The notes under the pieces: generated by a model
Database searches by the model: none
What the model was told of the DNA's origin: nothing
The model's input: only the letters and a program-made list of their open reading frames with translations
Shown here: piece after piece, positions 1-9,058 of the stretch
Position numbering within the stretch: position 1 is the stretch's first letter
Layout: every line of letters starts with the position of its first letter
Made by a program: the position numbers and the translations under genes
DNA from: Clostridia bacterium
Lineage (GTDB): Bacteria; Bacillota_A; Clostridia; TANB77; CAG-508
Direction of reading: 5' to 3'
DNA length: 15,364 bases
NCBI GenBank assembly: GCA_022791475.1
Contig: JAAVZD010000038.1
Span: 1-15,364 of the forward strand

Positions 1-3000
1 AGACAGGCTAAGATGGACTCTGACCACCCCATCCTCCAATACCTTTTCACTGATATTTTCTTTCATCCATTTCTCAATCTCCTCATACCCATCCCGAAGG
101 CTTTTATCCCATGTATCCTTAGAAATATCCGGCAGATAGAGAATCGGCAGCCAAAGATACATATCCAAGGCTTCGGCAAGCCTCCTGCCAAAGCTTATCT
201 CCAATGCCGCGCTTCCAAAGTCCTGACACAGCTTTCTGATGCTCTGTGTAAAATAAGCCTCATCGAAGCCACCCATTTCAACTCTTTGTTCCCGCAGGAT
301 AAAGGGCTTTAACGCCGACGGAAACTGGACTGGCTTCGTGGTAAGCACAAACTCAGGCGCAATATTGGGAATGGTCTGATTCCTCGCCACCCAGACCGTC
401 GTATTCACCTGCCGTACCGGCCCAAGAGGAAGCCCCTGTAAAGTAAAACGATACAGATATGGCTCTCTTTTAGCGTCTTTGGGAATCTCATATCGATTCC
501 CCTCTCTTTTAAGCACTGTCCATTCTCCGCTAACCAACTGCATTTCAACTCCTGCGTCTGCGCCCTCCAGAATCAACTCCTCCTTTTGCGGGTCCACCGA
601 CAGAACAAATCCAAAACCATCCTCACCATTATAGGCCGCCTGCTTTCCTTCGTCTACTCCCCAGGAATTCAGTATCTCTCGGCTGGCAGAAAGCATACCC
701 CTAGCCGCGCCCTCCCTTGCATTTAAGATATCCTCCCGCAAAAACATGTATTGCCCCAATGCTTCTGGAAGCCTATAGCCCATCCGATTTTTTTTGGTTT
801 TGTCAAACCGAACCTCAATATTCACCCCATCCTGAGCAGCCGTCCTGTGTGAAAAACAGAAGCGATAATCCCACTCAAGAAGCTCCGTTGAAGAAAGGGC
901 TTCATGCCCCATAAGAACTGGAAGGGACGGAAAATAACGGGCTGGAAGTGGCACATTTACCTGAAGCTGCTTCGTCTGTGGAAACAGATAAGAATAGTAC
1001 CTTGGAAGTCCTACCTGCCCGTCCTGCCATTCCAAATCCGTAATCTGAAGCCCTACCTTCCCAGTCACCCTCCTGTGACGTTCCCTCCTGCCGCACCGAA
1101 GGGAAAGAGCCAGAAGCCCATCCTCCCGAATCTTTCCCAGAGCCAGGCTTACATCGTTGGTTTTATCCTCCATGCCCTTTGTCTGCTTGCCCTTTGCCCC
1201 AGGCTCCCTTAAGCCTTGCAGCTCTCCTAGCACGCCCAGATACGCCTGATTCTTCTTAAGAACTGCCGTAGTCCTGTATACTGCCACTACATCCGTCTGC
1301 CTCGCCAGATATAAATTCTGCTTCAACTGCTCAGTAAAAAAATCTACCGCCGCCTCTCTCCTTCGTTCCTCCTGTACATCCCTCTCCACAGCAACCACCT
1401 GAGCGCCAAGCCTTTCGGCAAATTCCTCCTTCATCTCAAGCAGCTCCTCCAATTCCTCCTGCTTAAGCTCAAGCATTGAGTCAGGCCCAATGACCCTCTC
1501 AAAATCCTGAAAAAATACGTCCGCCCATTCTTCCAAATCTACATCCGAGTAGCTGACAGACGCCTCCTCCCCCGACAGGGTGTACACCTGAAGCTCTGAC
1601 AAGGATATCAGATTTTTGCTCAGAGGCGCTAAGGCATAAGCAACGGCCCCTTCTTCAATTTCCCATTCCGGAAAATGAAGATGATACAGCTCTCCTGTAC
1701 TTCCCAATCTGGCAATCTGCGTATCCAAAATCCCATCCTCCATTGGAGGAACCTCTGCTTTTGCCACGGATACCGCCTGCCTTACCCTCTCTGAGGGAAG
1801 CAGGGAGGATAAATAGGAGGCGTCCCTCTCAATCACAAGGCACACGTCAACGTAAACCGCCTCATCCAAAGGACGGGGGACAGACTGGCAAAACGTAACT
1901 TGGCGCTTTGGCAGATATCCCTTACGCAGCTCATCCAAATAATCCAACAAATCCTTCTTTTCCTGCTTCTGACGATTTCCCATCACCGTAAGCCAAAGCT
2001 CTGCATCCCTTTGCAGAAGTTGAAAGTAGGCCTGCCTGGCAAGCAAAATCTCCTCCTCATCCAGACCATCTTCCAGATTCTTACAGGCAACCGTCACCTG
2101 AACCTCCAAATTCCCTCCACTGTCACGGAGGCTGTAGCCAAACCAGGTCTTGGGATAAACGCTTGGAGACTCCAAGGGGTCTGTATAGCCTAATTCCACG
2201 TCCATCGAAAGCCCCTCTCCGGTTTCATTTCCCGTTACATCCAGCAATGCAAACCGGATTTTTAAACTCTCATAATCCAGAATCCCTCCATAGGGGTCCT
2301 CATCATCAGTAAAACACCGATACAAGGGAAGAATCTGCGTAAACCTCGCCCTCTCTCCTTCTGTCAGAGGCACCACCGGAAGGCTTAACCCACTTGGCGT
2401 AAATCCCCTTCCTTCCTCCAAGGGTATGCCGTAATGCATAGGATACGAGACGTTCTGCCTCTCTTTCGCTGACTCTACCCTGCTTAGAAGCATCTGAAAG
2501 GGTTGGGATAAAAATGTCTCCGGCTCGTCCATCTCAAGGGAAATCCCTGTATGGCCCGAACGATACACCGGCGTGTCATAGGTTTCCTCTGTCATCACCA
2601 CCGGACGATGGGAGTGCCTCTGGCTGTCCTCATAATCCACCACAAGGCTGTCAGCCTCTCCCTGTGCGTACAGCAAAAACAAAAGCTCTAAAAATCCCTC
2701 TTTTACTGCCTCTTCTGGTACGTCACAGGTCAGAAAATATCCTCTGGAATTCACCCTGGACGCATCCTTAAGAAGCCTTAGAAACTCCTGCCGCTGCCCT
2801 GACAGATACGCACTGTTCCTGCCGCCGTTGATCTTGCGTCCCTTAAGCGGCTTTTGGGCCTCCATGCTTAGATTCTGCCGGAACAGAAATATTTCCCCAT
2901 CAACAACCGCAAGACCGCTTCCTTCCTCGCCAGGGGCATTGGCAGCGCGATAGCACTCTGCCATTTCTACCCGTTCAAAGTCTAAGGTATCCAGTATACC

Positions 3001-6000
3001 AGCAGCCTCCTGCCCCAGACATTCCACGCCAAACTTACCCTTGGCAGCCCAAGTCAGAGGTACGCGCAATATACGGCAAGGCCGCACCCTGCCCTCAATG
3101 TCACGTATTTCCTCCCCCTCACAGACTTCCACCCGATATTTCTTCGGTAAAGTTCCGTTTATCGTATAAATGCGGCGCAAAGGAATTCCTTCCACCTCAA
3201 TTACGCCCTTTAATTCCAGAATCCGTTGTTTGGTCTGGTAATAGGGCAGCACCTTACAGTCCATAGACACTTCCATAGACGAAGGCGGAAATTCCACGTC
3301 CTCTGGAGCCAAATGCATCTGTATCTCATCAAGGTCAAACCAGCCTCCAGCTTTGGTGCTCCTTATACAGTAAATCATTTCTTCTGCCGGATTTTCTCCC
3401 TGTACAGAAGCTTTCTGACTGTCAGGCTGTCCCCCTACATCATACTGCTGCTTTGCAAAGGTAAAAAGGCTCTCTGTCGCCATCTCTCCTCTATCCTCAT
3501 AGGCAAACCGCATCCCTCCAAGCACACTCCTTGATACAAAGCCGCTGATGGAATTAAGCACCTCCTCTTTTAAGACCTGCTCTGTCAACGCCGAAAGAGA
3601 CGCCGCCGGTTCCCCTTTTGGATAATGCTGCAATGCCTGAGACACCACAACTTTGGAAAACAGGTAGAAATAATCACAGAACATCCACTTTGCCATTGGA
3701 AGTCCATCTCCCCGATTTCTGGCCAGATTCTCCAAAAGTCCTGTCCCTTTTGGACGCAGCATGGAATAATAATCCTCCATTTTCCTAAGCATTTCTGTAG
3801 TAATCAGTGGTTCCAAGGACAGGTCATACTGCTGGAAAATATCTCCGCTCTGCCAGCAAACCGCCGCCAAAGGCAGAATCGGAAAGGGAATCCTGTGTTC
3901 CTCCTCATTGGTATCCTTACGCTCCCAGGGAAGGAAACGCACATGAAGATTGTCCGTCAGGAATTCCTCCAAAATCTCCCACCCAAAGCCCCTATCAAAT
4001 ACCTCCGGCCTCGCCAGCTCACTGGCCAGCCATTCTAAGGCTTCAAATGGAATCTCCTCCCCCATTCCAAGAGCAAGACAGCAGCGCCGAAGCAATGCCG
4101 CTGCCAGCACTCCCACAGGCGACTCACCCAAGCTTTCAAATTGGCAGCGTTTTGCCGTACCGTCCTGGTATCCATACAGCAAAGGCAGAACGGCAACACG
4201 ACGCAGCACCTCTCCTCCTGAAATCCCGTTTAAAGAAGCCCTCTCCACCCCGCCGTAGGGAGTCAGCATAGCCTCAATCTCCCTTGGATGCTCAAACACT
4301 CTGAGCGCCCGAAAGTCCAGAACATACTTTGGCGTCTCCCTTTTAGCCATACGAACCGGCGTCTCCCAAGGCGCCAGGGAATCCTCCCCCAGTGTAAAGA
4401 CAGGGTTCCACTGAAAGTCAAAACTAAAATGAATCTTGATAAACAAAATTTTGATAAATGCCCGCACCGCTGCCCGTACCTGAAGCCTAAGAAGGGTCTT
4501 CCTGTAGCTTTCAATGGTAAGGTCCACAGTCACGGACAGATTTACAGAAAAACTAATCTTCAAAACCACAAAATCCACTTCCCCATACACAGAGGCCGTC
4601 ACCCCTGCCATGGCCCTCACCTTAAAATACGTGGCGTCCTTTCTATCACACTCCTGGGGTACATACTGTGCAATAACTCCCTGAAAGATTGCAACCATCT
4701 GGATACTAGCGCCAAAACGCACTGGCCCTAAGGAAAAATCTCGCTCAAAACCTGCGCTGATCCCCACCCCAAGCTCTAACACCGTGTCAAAATGCCCCCT
4801 TGAAGCCTCTGGCACCTGGGCAGACGTCTCGCCGTGAAGAACGCCCAGATAAAAGCCTCCTTTTCCACTGAAAATAAGATAAGTAAGCCCAAAGGAACGA
4901 GAGAAATCGCCGCCATGGGGGAACCCAAGGTCAATCTTAAAATCGCCGTTGGTATAAATGGCAACCGCAGCCTCCCCAAGCTGAAGCTTAACTGCGCCAA
5001 GCTCGATTTTTCGGAAGGCTTCCGGCAGGGACAACCTGGCATAGAACATACCGATATTCTCTGTTACCTTGCTGTACAGGACGACAAGCTTAAGCCCCGC
5101 CAAATCCTTTGTCATGTCACAGCCTTTGCCAATCTCAAGCTGAAGTCCATAAATGCGGGGATCACACAGAAGCACCGTCACATCAATGCTGTCCATCAAC
5201 GTAAACCAAAGAGCCGCCACCCAGTTATTCTCTGCATCCAGGACAGGGGCGCCGTCCTCTCGAAGCTGTCTGCGAAGCTGCGAAAGGACATCCCTAATCC
5301 CAGCCTCGTCAAATGTCCTTGGAACCTCCACCTTAACCCTCTGGCCAATGGCAAGATAGCGAAGGCGGAACTTAGAATTTCCAAGATTGGGAATCGGCGG
5401 ATATAAGCCTTTTAAGAAATCCATGACGTAGGGCTCTGAATTATCTTCCAATGCCGCCCTCTCTCCCGTTATCAATCCCAAATCCAGCGTCAGGGTAAAA
5501 TACTCCTCCTGCCCGTTTCGTCCGTCCCCATACTCCAGTACAATACTCTTTAAATGAAATACCAGTATTTTCAGGTCGATTCCATATTCCACCCGCACAA
5601 TCCCTTTCGTATTGTCAATCATCACCGACAAATCCTTAAGGGTCACCTGCTTTAATATCCCAAAAGGCCAGGGCAGATACCAGCTTGTCCCTGGAATGAT
5701 ACAATCCACCAGAGCTTCTAACAAGCTTCCAAGATTAATCTCGCGAATCTCAAGGCGCAAAACCTGACTACCGCTCTCCTGCTGCTGCCTTGCCGTCAGG
5801 TCAAGCCCCGCCATGCGGATTTCAAAGCGCACCCCTTCCATCTCAAGCGTCCCGTCCCTTGAGGTTACATCACAGAGAGCCTTCGCCAGAAAGCCAAAGA
5901 ATTCCACCTGGGCAGACAGGCTCATCTGAAACTCCTCCTTACGGCTCCATTTAAGTTCAAACACCGTCTTCGCCTTTAAATCAACTGCACTCCAATTAAA

Positions 6001-7785
6001 ATCAATCTCCGCCAAAAATTCAAAATTCCTGACATTCCCCTCTGAAAGCCTGCTCTCCCTCTCCCCTAGTTCCGTCACATATCTAAAGTGAAGCCGTGTA
6101 ATACTTAAATCAAATTCGTCTCCGCTTAAAGGATTTCCCAGGAGCTCGCCCACAAGCCCTAACAACGACAGCGGGGTATGAAGCTCTCCTAAAAGGGTCA
6201 TCACCTGACGTTCCCCCTCCTTAGCATAACTGCCTGAAATCCCAAAAACCGCCCCAAGCAAAACCACCTGAAGGTCAAGCCCCAGACCAAGCCCCTCCGG
6301 CGTATAGAAGCCCCATCCGCCGATTCGGATAATATCCAACATCCTCCCTGCCAGGGGGAGTTTCTCCTCTTTCGGTTCTGCAAATGTAACCTGGATGGCA
6401 TAATAGGATTCAGGAAGATTGCCGGCCACACGAAGGTCAGTAAGAACCAGCTTGGAAAAACCTGGAAAAATTCCGTTAGAAGCCCCTGTCTCCAATTTTC
6501 CTTCTGCCTCTCGGTAAAGGCGGCCGATAAAGGAAAACTCTGATAAATCCAGATTTAGGTTCACTCCATATCCCTTCCAATGACTCCGAAACGCCAGTGT
6601 GGAAGAAGGCATGGGAGAGCTCTGCAAAAGATCCCACTGAAGCATGAAAGCCGCAGCGGCAGGCTCATCCTGATCGGCAAAAAAAGGAATGGGAACCGCT
6701 GGCAAAGGCAGCTCGATTACCAGAGCCACGCCCTGAAATACCTCTTTTTTGTTGGCCGGCCATACTGCTTCCACTGCCACCTCCTTCTGCATCCGTAACG
6801 CCACATCCGTAAGCTTTACGGAATCCAGAGAAAGCCAGTCCGGCGGCAAAATCATATCTGTCCGTCCAGACAGGACAGATATCAACTCAAACACATGGCC
6901 GACCACAAGACCTTCCCCAAATGAAGCCGACAGATTAAACTGCTGTCCATGCATGTACAGCTTTTCTCTCAGCCAGATTTCGGGTAAGCCAAAAGACTCA
7001 AGCTTTAAATCAAACGCACCCTCCCAATACGCCTGGCTCATGTATTCCTCCCAAACGGACACGCCGCCGACCTCCCTTGGCAGCGTATAGATATCCTCTG
7101 TGTGGCTTTGAAGGGTAAGCCTGCATCTGGTGGTGCTGATATTCCCCTTCCAGAAGGGAAACTGCACAAGACGCTGATATTCCCCTGTCACCTCATAGGA
7201 GACTGGATGGGAAGCGGGAAAAATCCTTCCCTCAAAGAGAATCTCTATGTCTGCATCCGGCATCAGTACCGCGAACCGTCTCCACATTGGACAACCTTTT
7301 GTAAAACGAAGGCATAACCGGAAGTTAGCCCCTAAGCCCTGTTCTTCTCCTCTGCCGCACAGGAAGCCAATCTCAGAGGACGCCGCATAGATTCCCTCAT
7401 AAAAATCCTCCCGCTTGACTGCAAAAAAATCATCCGCCAGCCGGACTCCCGCCAGAGGATAGCACTCATCTAAGGACATAGGGCCGCCCTTGTTCTTAAG
7501 GTTTAAAGAAACCGAAATACTTTCTCCCATATCCGGCTCCCCTCCCCTTATCTTAATTATGTAATCCCTCCCGTTCCAGACAACATTCCCCTTAGCGGTA
7601 TAGCCGTCCCTTCTCTCCCAAAACATTGGCTCTGAAACCGCCAAGGCCTCCATCCCCAGCCTGTCCGGAATCCGGCTAAATACCTTCTCAAGCTCTGACT
7701 GACCGTCTCGGATTTCTTTTCTAATCAGAATCTCCGGCTGACCAAAGGCAAAAAGCTCTCTGACCCATTGGTATCTTTGATTCAT
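1..7785 (-). CDS. Giant beta-rich modular protein, 3' end beyond window (at least 2595 aa)
   Basis: I translated this minus-strand frame codon by codon from the ATG at 7785 to base 1 and found no stop, so the protein has at least 2595 residues and its C-terminus is missing. Function is not recognised. Residues 1-1135 are alternating beta strands with short hydrophobic helices. A module of a leucine-rich helix followed by a strand recurs: 296-335 (ends VKLTDVALRM), 536-575 (ends LSITRLHFRYV), 676-725 (ends VTLKDLSVMID). Residues 1056-1125 are long amphipathic strands of alternating aliphatic and polar residues, closing with WNPVFTLG near 1126-1133. From about 1136 the composition becomes mixed alpha/beta, with a charged coiled coil at about 2103-2155. 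No signal peptide or RHS/YD repeats are seen. It vaguely recalls large uncharacterised bacterial and fungal proteins of the DUF6603 type, and in strand pattern the repeating-beta-groove lipid carriers; neither was checked. It shares a domain with the 997-residue protein of the same operon. Confidence 0.93.
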   Translation of the reverse strand, partial: MNQRYQWVRELFAFGQPEILIRKEIRDGQSELEKVFSRIPDRLGMEALAVSEPMFWERRDGYTAKGNVVWNGRDYIIKIRGGEPDMGESISVSLNLKNKGGPMSLDECYPLAGVRLADDFFAVKREDFYEGIYAASSEIGFLCGRGEEQGLGANFRLCLRFTKGCPMWRRFAVLMPDADIEILFEGRIFPASHPVSYEVTGEYQRLVQFPFWKGNISTTRCRLTLQSHTEDIYTLPREVGGVSVWEEYMSQAYWEGAFDLKLESFGLPEIWLREKLYMHGQQFNLSASFGEGLVVGHVFELISVLSGRTDMILPPDWLSLDSVKLTDVALRMQKEVAVEAVWPANKKEVFQGVALVIELPLPAVPIPFFADQDEPAAAAFMLQWDLLQSSPMPSSTLAFRSHWKGYGVNLNLDLSEFSFIGRLYREAEGKLETGASNGIFPGFSKLVLTDLRVAGNLPESYYAIQVTFAEPKEEKLPLAGRMLDIIRIGGWGFYTPEGLGLGLDLQVVLLGAVFGISGSYAKEGERQVMTLLGELHTPLSLLGLVGELLGNPLSGDEFDLSITRLHFRYVTELGERESRLSEGNVRNFEFLAEIDFNWSAVDLKAKTVFELKWSRKEEFQMSLSAQVEFFGFLAKALCDVTSRDGTLEMEGVRFEIRMAGLDLTARQQQESGSQVLRLEIREINLGSLLEALVDCIIPGTSWYLPWPFGILKQVTLKDLSVMIDNTKGIVRVEYGIDLKILVFHLKSIVLEYGDGRNGQEEYFTLTLDLGLITGERAALEDNSEPYVMDFLKGLYPPIPNLGNSKFRLRYLAIGQRVKVEVPRTFDEAGIRDVLSQLRRQLREDGAPVLDAENNWVAALWFTLMDSIDVTVLLCDPRIYGLQLEIGKGCDMTKDLAGLKLVVLYSKVTENIGMFYARLSLPEAFRKIELGAVKLQLGEAAVAIYTNGDFKIDLGFPHGGDFSRSFGLTYLIFSGKGGFYLGVLHGETSAQVPEASRGHFDTVLELGVGISAGFERDFSLGPVRFGASIQMVAIFQGVIAQYVPQECDRKDATYFKVRAMAGVTASVYGEVDFVVLKISFSVNLSVTVDLTIESYRKTLLRLQVRAAVRAFIKILFIKIHFSFDFQWNPVFTLGEDSLAPWETPVRMAKRETPKYVLDFRALRVFEHPREIEAMLTPYGGVERASLNGISGGEVLRRVAVLPLLYGYQDGTAKRCQFESLGESPVGVLAAALLRRCCLALGMGEEIPFEALEWLASELARPEVFDRGFGWEILEEFLTDNLHVRFLPWERKDTNEEEHRIPFPILPLAAVCWQSGDIFQQYDLSLEPLITTEMLRKMEDYYSMLRPKGTGLLENLARNRGDGLPMAKWMFCDYFYLFSKVVVSQALQHYPKGEPAASLSALTEQVLKEEVLNSISGFVSRSVLGGMRFAYEDRGEMATESLFTFAKQQYDVGGQPDSQKASVQGENPAEEMIYCIRSTKAGGWFDLDEIQMHLAPEDVEFPPSSMEVSMDCKVLPYYQTKQRILELKGVIEVEGIPLRRIYTINGTLPKKYRVEVCEGEEIRDIEGRVRPCRILRVPLTWAAKGKFGVECLGQEAAGILDTLDFERVEMAECYRAANAPGEEGSGLAVVDGEIFLFRQNLSMEAQKPLKGRKINGGRNSAYLSGQRQEFLRLLKDASRVNSRGYFLTCDVPEEAVKEGFLELLFLLYAQGEADSLVVDYEDSQRHSHRPVVMTEETYDTPVYRSGHTGISLEMDEPETFLSQPFQMLLSRVESAKERQNVSYPMHYGIPLEEGRGFTPSGLSLPVVPLTEGERARFTQILPLYRCFTDDEDPYGGILDYESLKIRFALLDVTGNETGEGLSMDVELGYTDPLESPSVYPKTWFGYSLRDSGGNLEVQVTVACKNLEDGLDEEEILLARQAYFQLLQRDAELWLTVMGNRQKQEKKDLLDYLDELRKGYLPKRQVTFCQSVPRPLDEAVYVDVCLVIERDASYLSSLLPSERVRQAVSVAKAEVPPMEDGILDTQIARLGSTGELYHLHFPEWEIEEGAVAYALAPLSKNLISLSELQVYTLSGEEASVSYSDVDLEEWADVFFQDFERVIGPDSMLELKQEELEELLEMKEEFAERLGAQVVAVERDVQEERRREAAVDFFTEQLKQNLYLARQTDVVAVYRTTAVLKKNQAYLGVLGELQGLREPGAKGKQTKGMEDKTNDVSLALGKIREDGLLALSLRCGRRERHRRVTGKVGLQITDLEWQDGQVGLPRYYSYLFPQTKQLQVNVPLPARYFPSLPVLMGHEALSSTELLEWDYRFCFSHRTAAQDGVNIEVRFDKTKKNRMGYRLPEALGQYMFLREDILNAREGAARGMLSASREILNSWGVDEGKQAAYNGEDGFGFVLSVDPQKEELILEGADAGVEMQLVSGEWTVLKREGNRYEIPKDAKREPYLYRFTLQGLPLGPVRQVNTTVWVARNQTIPNIAPEFVLTTKPVQFPSALKPFILREQRVEMGGFDEAYFTQSIRKLCQDFGSAALEISFGRRLAEALDMYLWLPILYLPDISKDTWDKSLRDGYEEIEKWMKENISEKVLEDGVVRVHLSLS

Positions 7786-7800
7786 CCTCCTGATCCTCTC
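7786..7800 (-). promoter_or_regulatory. Ribosome binding site of the giant gene, unusually placed
   Basis: On the minus strand the bases before the ATG read GAGAGGATCAGGAGG. The perfect AGGAGG touches the start codon with no spacer, which is too close for normal initiation. GAGAGG, 9 bases upstream of the ATG, has usable spacing but matches less well. The frame has a stop (TGA) eight codons before the AGG preceding the ATG and offers no other ATG, GTG or TTG between, so the ATG at 7785 remains the best start. The 23-base gap to the upstream MBL gene leaves no room for a promoter. Confidence 0.6.
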
Positions 7801-7808
7801 TCTTGTAC

Positions 7809-9053
7809 TTAGAATTCATTCCAGGTAATCGTATAACTTCCCTGATTGACACTGTTAAAATCAATATGCACATTTCTTCTCGCAAAAGGCGTTCCCCACG
7901 CGGTAGATGTATTATACAAATTCACCATTTCCTCGATAGGATAAAAATTAGAATTCTGGATTCTTATATACCCGTTTCCTCCATTCATCCGGATTCTTGC
8001 ACGGCTTCCCGTTCCCTGATAAATGGAATTCACATGGGTAGACGCCGCCGGAGGGGGAACAGAATCCGGCAGTACAGCGGGAGCAGGTATCTGAAAGGGG
8101 CCTCCTGGATTTCTCAGAGCCTCCCGAAAATAGTACATGGAGTATTTCCCCGGATGCTTGTACCCCATATGATATCCGGCGCTTACCACAGCCGTCGCCG
8201 GCTGATAACGGGTCAGCAGATTCGTAAGGTCTGTGTAATTCCCTCCTCTGGAGCGAATGGAGCTGTCCGAGCCGTGGTGGGGAACAGACATCCCTTTCGG
8301 CTCGCCAAGGAAGTTGTTTGCAAATGGCAGGCCGTTAAACAACATCAGCGTTTTTGTGGTGGCATCCCCTGTAAATAAAAAAGAGCTCTCTATCATCCGT
8401 ACATTTCCATTTAACTGGAAGGAATACAAAAGAAGCATGATAGATCCTGTGTTGATAAAATCCGCAGCCCTTCTAGGGGGCGGATTGTACAAATTCTGGG
8501 CATTTGCCAGCAATATCTTAAAGCACACATTGTCCTGATTCCCTAATACCCATACACCATCCTCGTTCAGATAAGGGTTGGGGCCATTCTCGGCATACCC
8601 GTTAAATTGATGGAAAATATTGTTGAAGGTGATTCCTCCTGCCGCAAGCTGCCCTAGCAGTATTCCAATATTATTTCGGTTTGCATCCTCCCCGCCGATA
8701 AACAAATCCTCAATCACGGTTCCTGCCCCCAGATGGCGAAGCAGGGAGTAATGGTCGTCGTCCAGATGGCTTATGGATACCGCGTCGATTACGTTCATTC
8801 CCCGCAGGGCCATCAACTGCTGAACGTACTGTACAGAGAAATCGTTCGCCATTCCCGCAGAGCCCTGACATCCAAAATCAACCAGCATAATTCCCACAAG
8901 GGACGCGCCCACAGGCAGCGCAGGCACCAATGCGCCTCCGGCAGCGGGAATCGGCGGCACAGGCATAGTTCCGATCAGCCCGTCATAGATTTCAACCACT
9001 CCCGCCATCCCCTGATTGACATTGAGGAAGCTGATTCGTACTGTATAAGCCAC
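7809..9053 (-). CDS. Stand-alone ComEC-type metallo-beta-lactamase-fold hydrolase (about 414 aa)
   Basis: MBL-fold enzyme of the ComEC/Rec2 C-terminal type. Seen in order (numbered from the GTG at 9053): N-terminal strand VRISFLNVNQG, matching the family's typical VxFLxVGQG opening; metal motif SHLDDDH (His96, Asp98, Asp100, His101); FLFTGDA with Asp230; VPHHGSDSS with His259/His260; and a later KHPG with His300. All expected metal ligands are present, so it is probably active; family members are hydrolases, and ComEC's own MBL domain is thought to be a nuclease. The ComEC membrane channel and OB domain are absent. Extras are a Pro/Ala-rich insert after the second strand, a Pro-rich linker (residues about 320-337) and a beta-rich C-terminal extension of some 75 residues. 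The frame also allows GTG starts at 9089 and 9062, but AAGGAG at 9069-9064 fits the 9053 start. Substrate is unknown. It lies between the two genes that share a domain. Confidence 0.92.
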   Translation of the reverse strand: MAYTVRISFLNVNQGMAGVVEIYDGLIGTMPVPPIPAAGGALVPALPVGASLVGIMLVDFGCQGSAGMANDFSVQYVQQLMALRGMNVIDAVSISHLDDDHYSLLRHLGAGTVIEDLFIGGEDANRNNIGILLGQLAAGGITFNNIFHQFNGYAENGPNPYLNEDGVWVLGNQDNVCFKILLANAQNLYNPPPRRAADFINTGSIMLLLYSFQLNGNVRMIESSFLFTGDATTKTLMLFNGLPFANNFLGEPKGMSVPHHGSDSSIRSRGGNYTDLTNLLTRYQPATAVVSAGYHMGYKHPGKYSMYYFREALRNPGGPFQIPAPAVLPDSVPPPAASTHVNSIYQGTGSRARIRMNGGNGYIRIQNSNFYPIEEMVNLYNTSTAWGTPFARRNVHIDFNSVNQGSYTITWNEF

Positions 9054-9058
9054 TTTCT

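Noticed and set aside
3625..4271. Overlapping plus-strand frames of 137, 154 and 102 codons
   Set aside because: Three different frames overlap one another opposite a continuous coding frame; all show shadow-type composition.
4834..5406. Plus-strand open frame of 190 codons
   Set aside because: It lies fully antisense to the verified giant frame, has no good ribosome site and gives a Lys/Ala/Asn-rich sequence with no family resemblance.
1..7785. Tc/RHS-type toxin
   Set aside because: No YD repeats and no RHS core signature were seen in the translated frame; the repeats present are of a different, amphipathic strand type.
7786..7808. Promoter or terminator between the MBL gene and the giant gene
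   Set aside because: Only 23 bases separate the genes and they hold just the ribosome-site sequence; no hairpin or -35/-10 pair fits.
7803..8378. Plus-strand open frame of 191 codons
   Set aside because: It is the antisense shadow of the MBL gene, covering its conserved HHGS and HP motifs in another frame; the Arg/Ser/His-rich composition is not protein-like.
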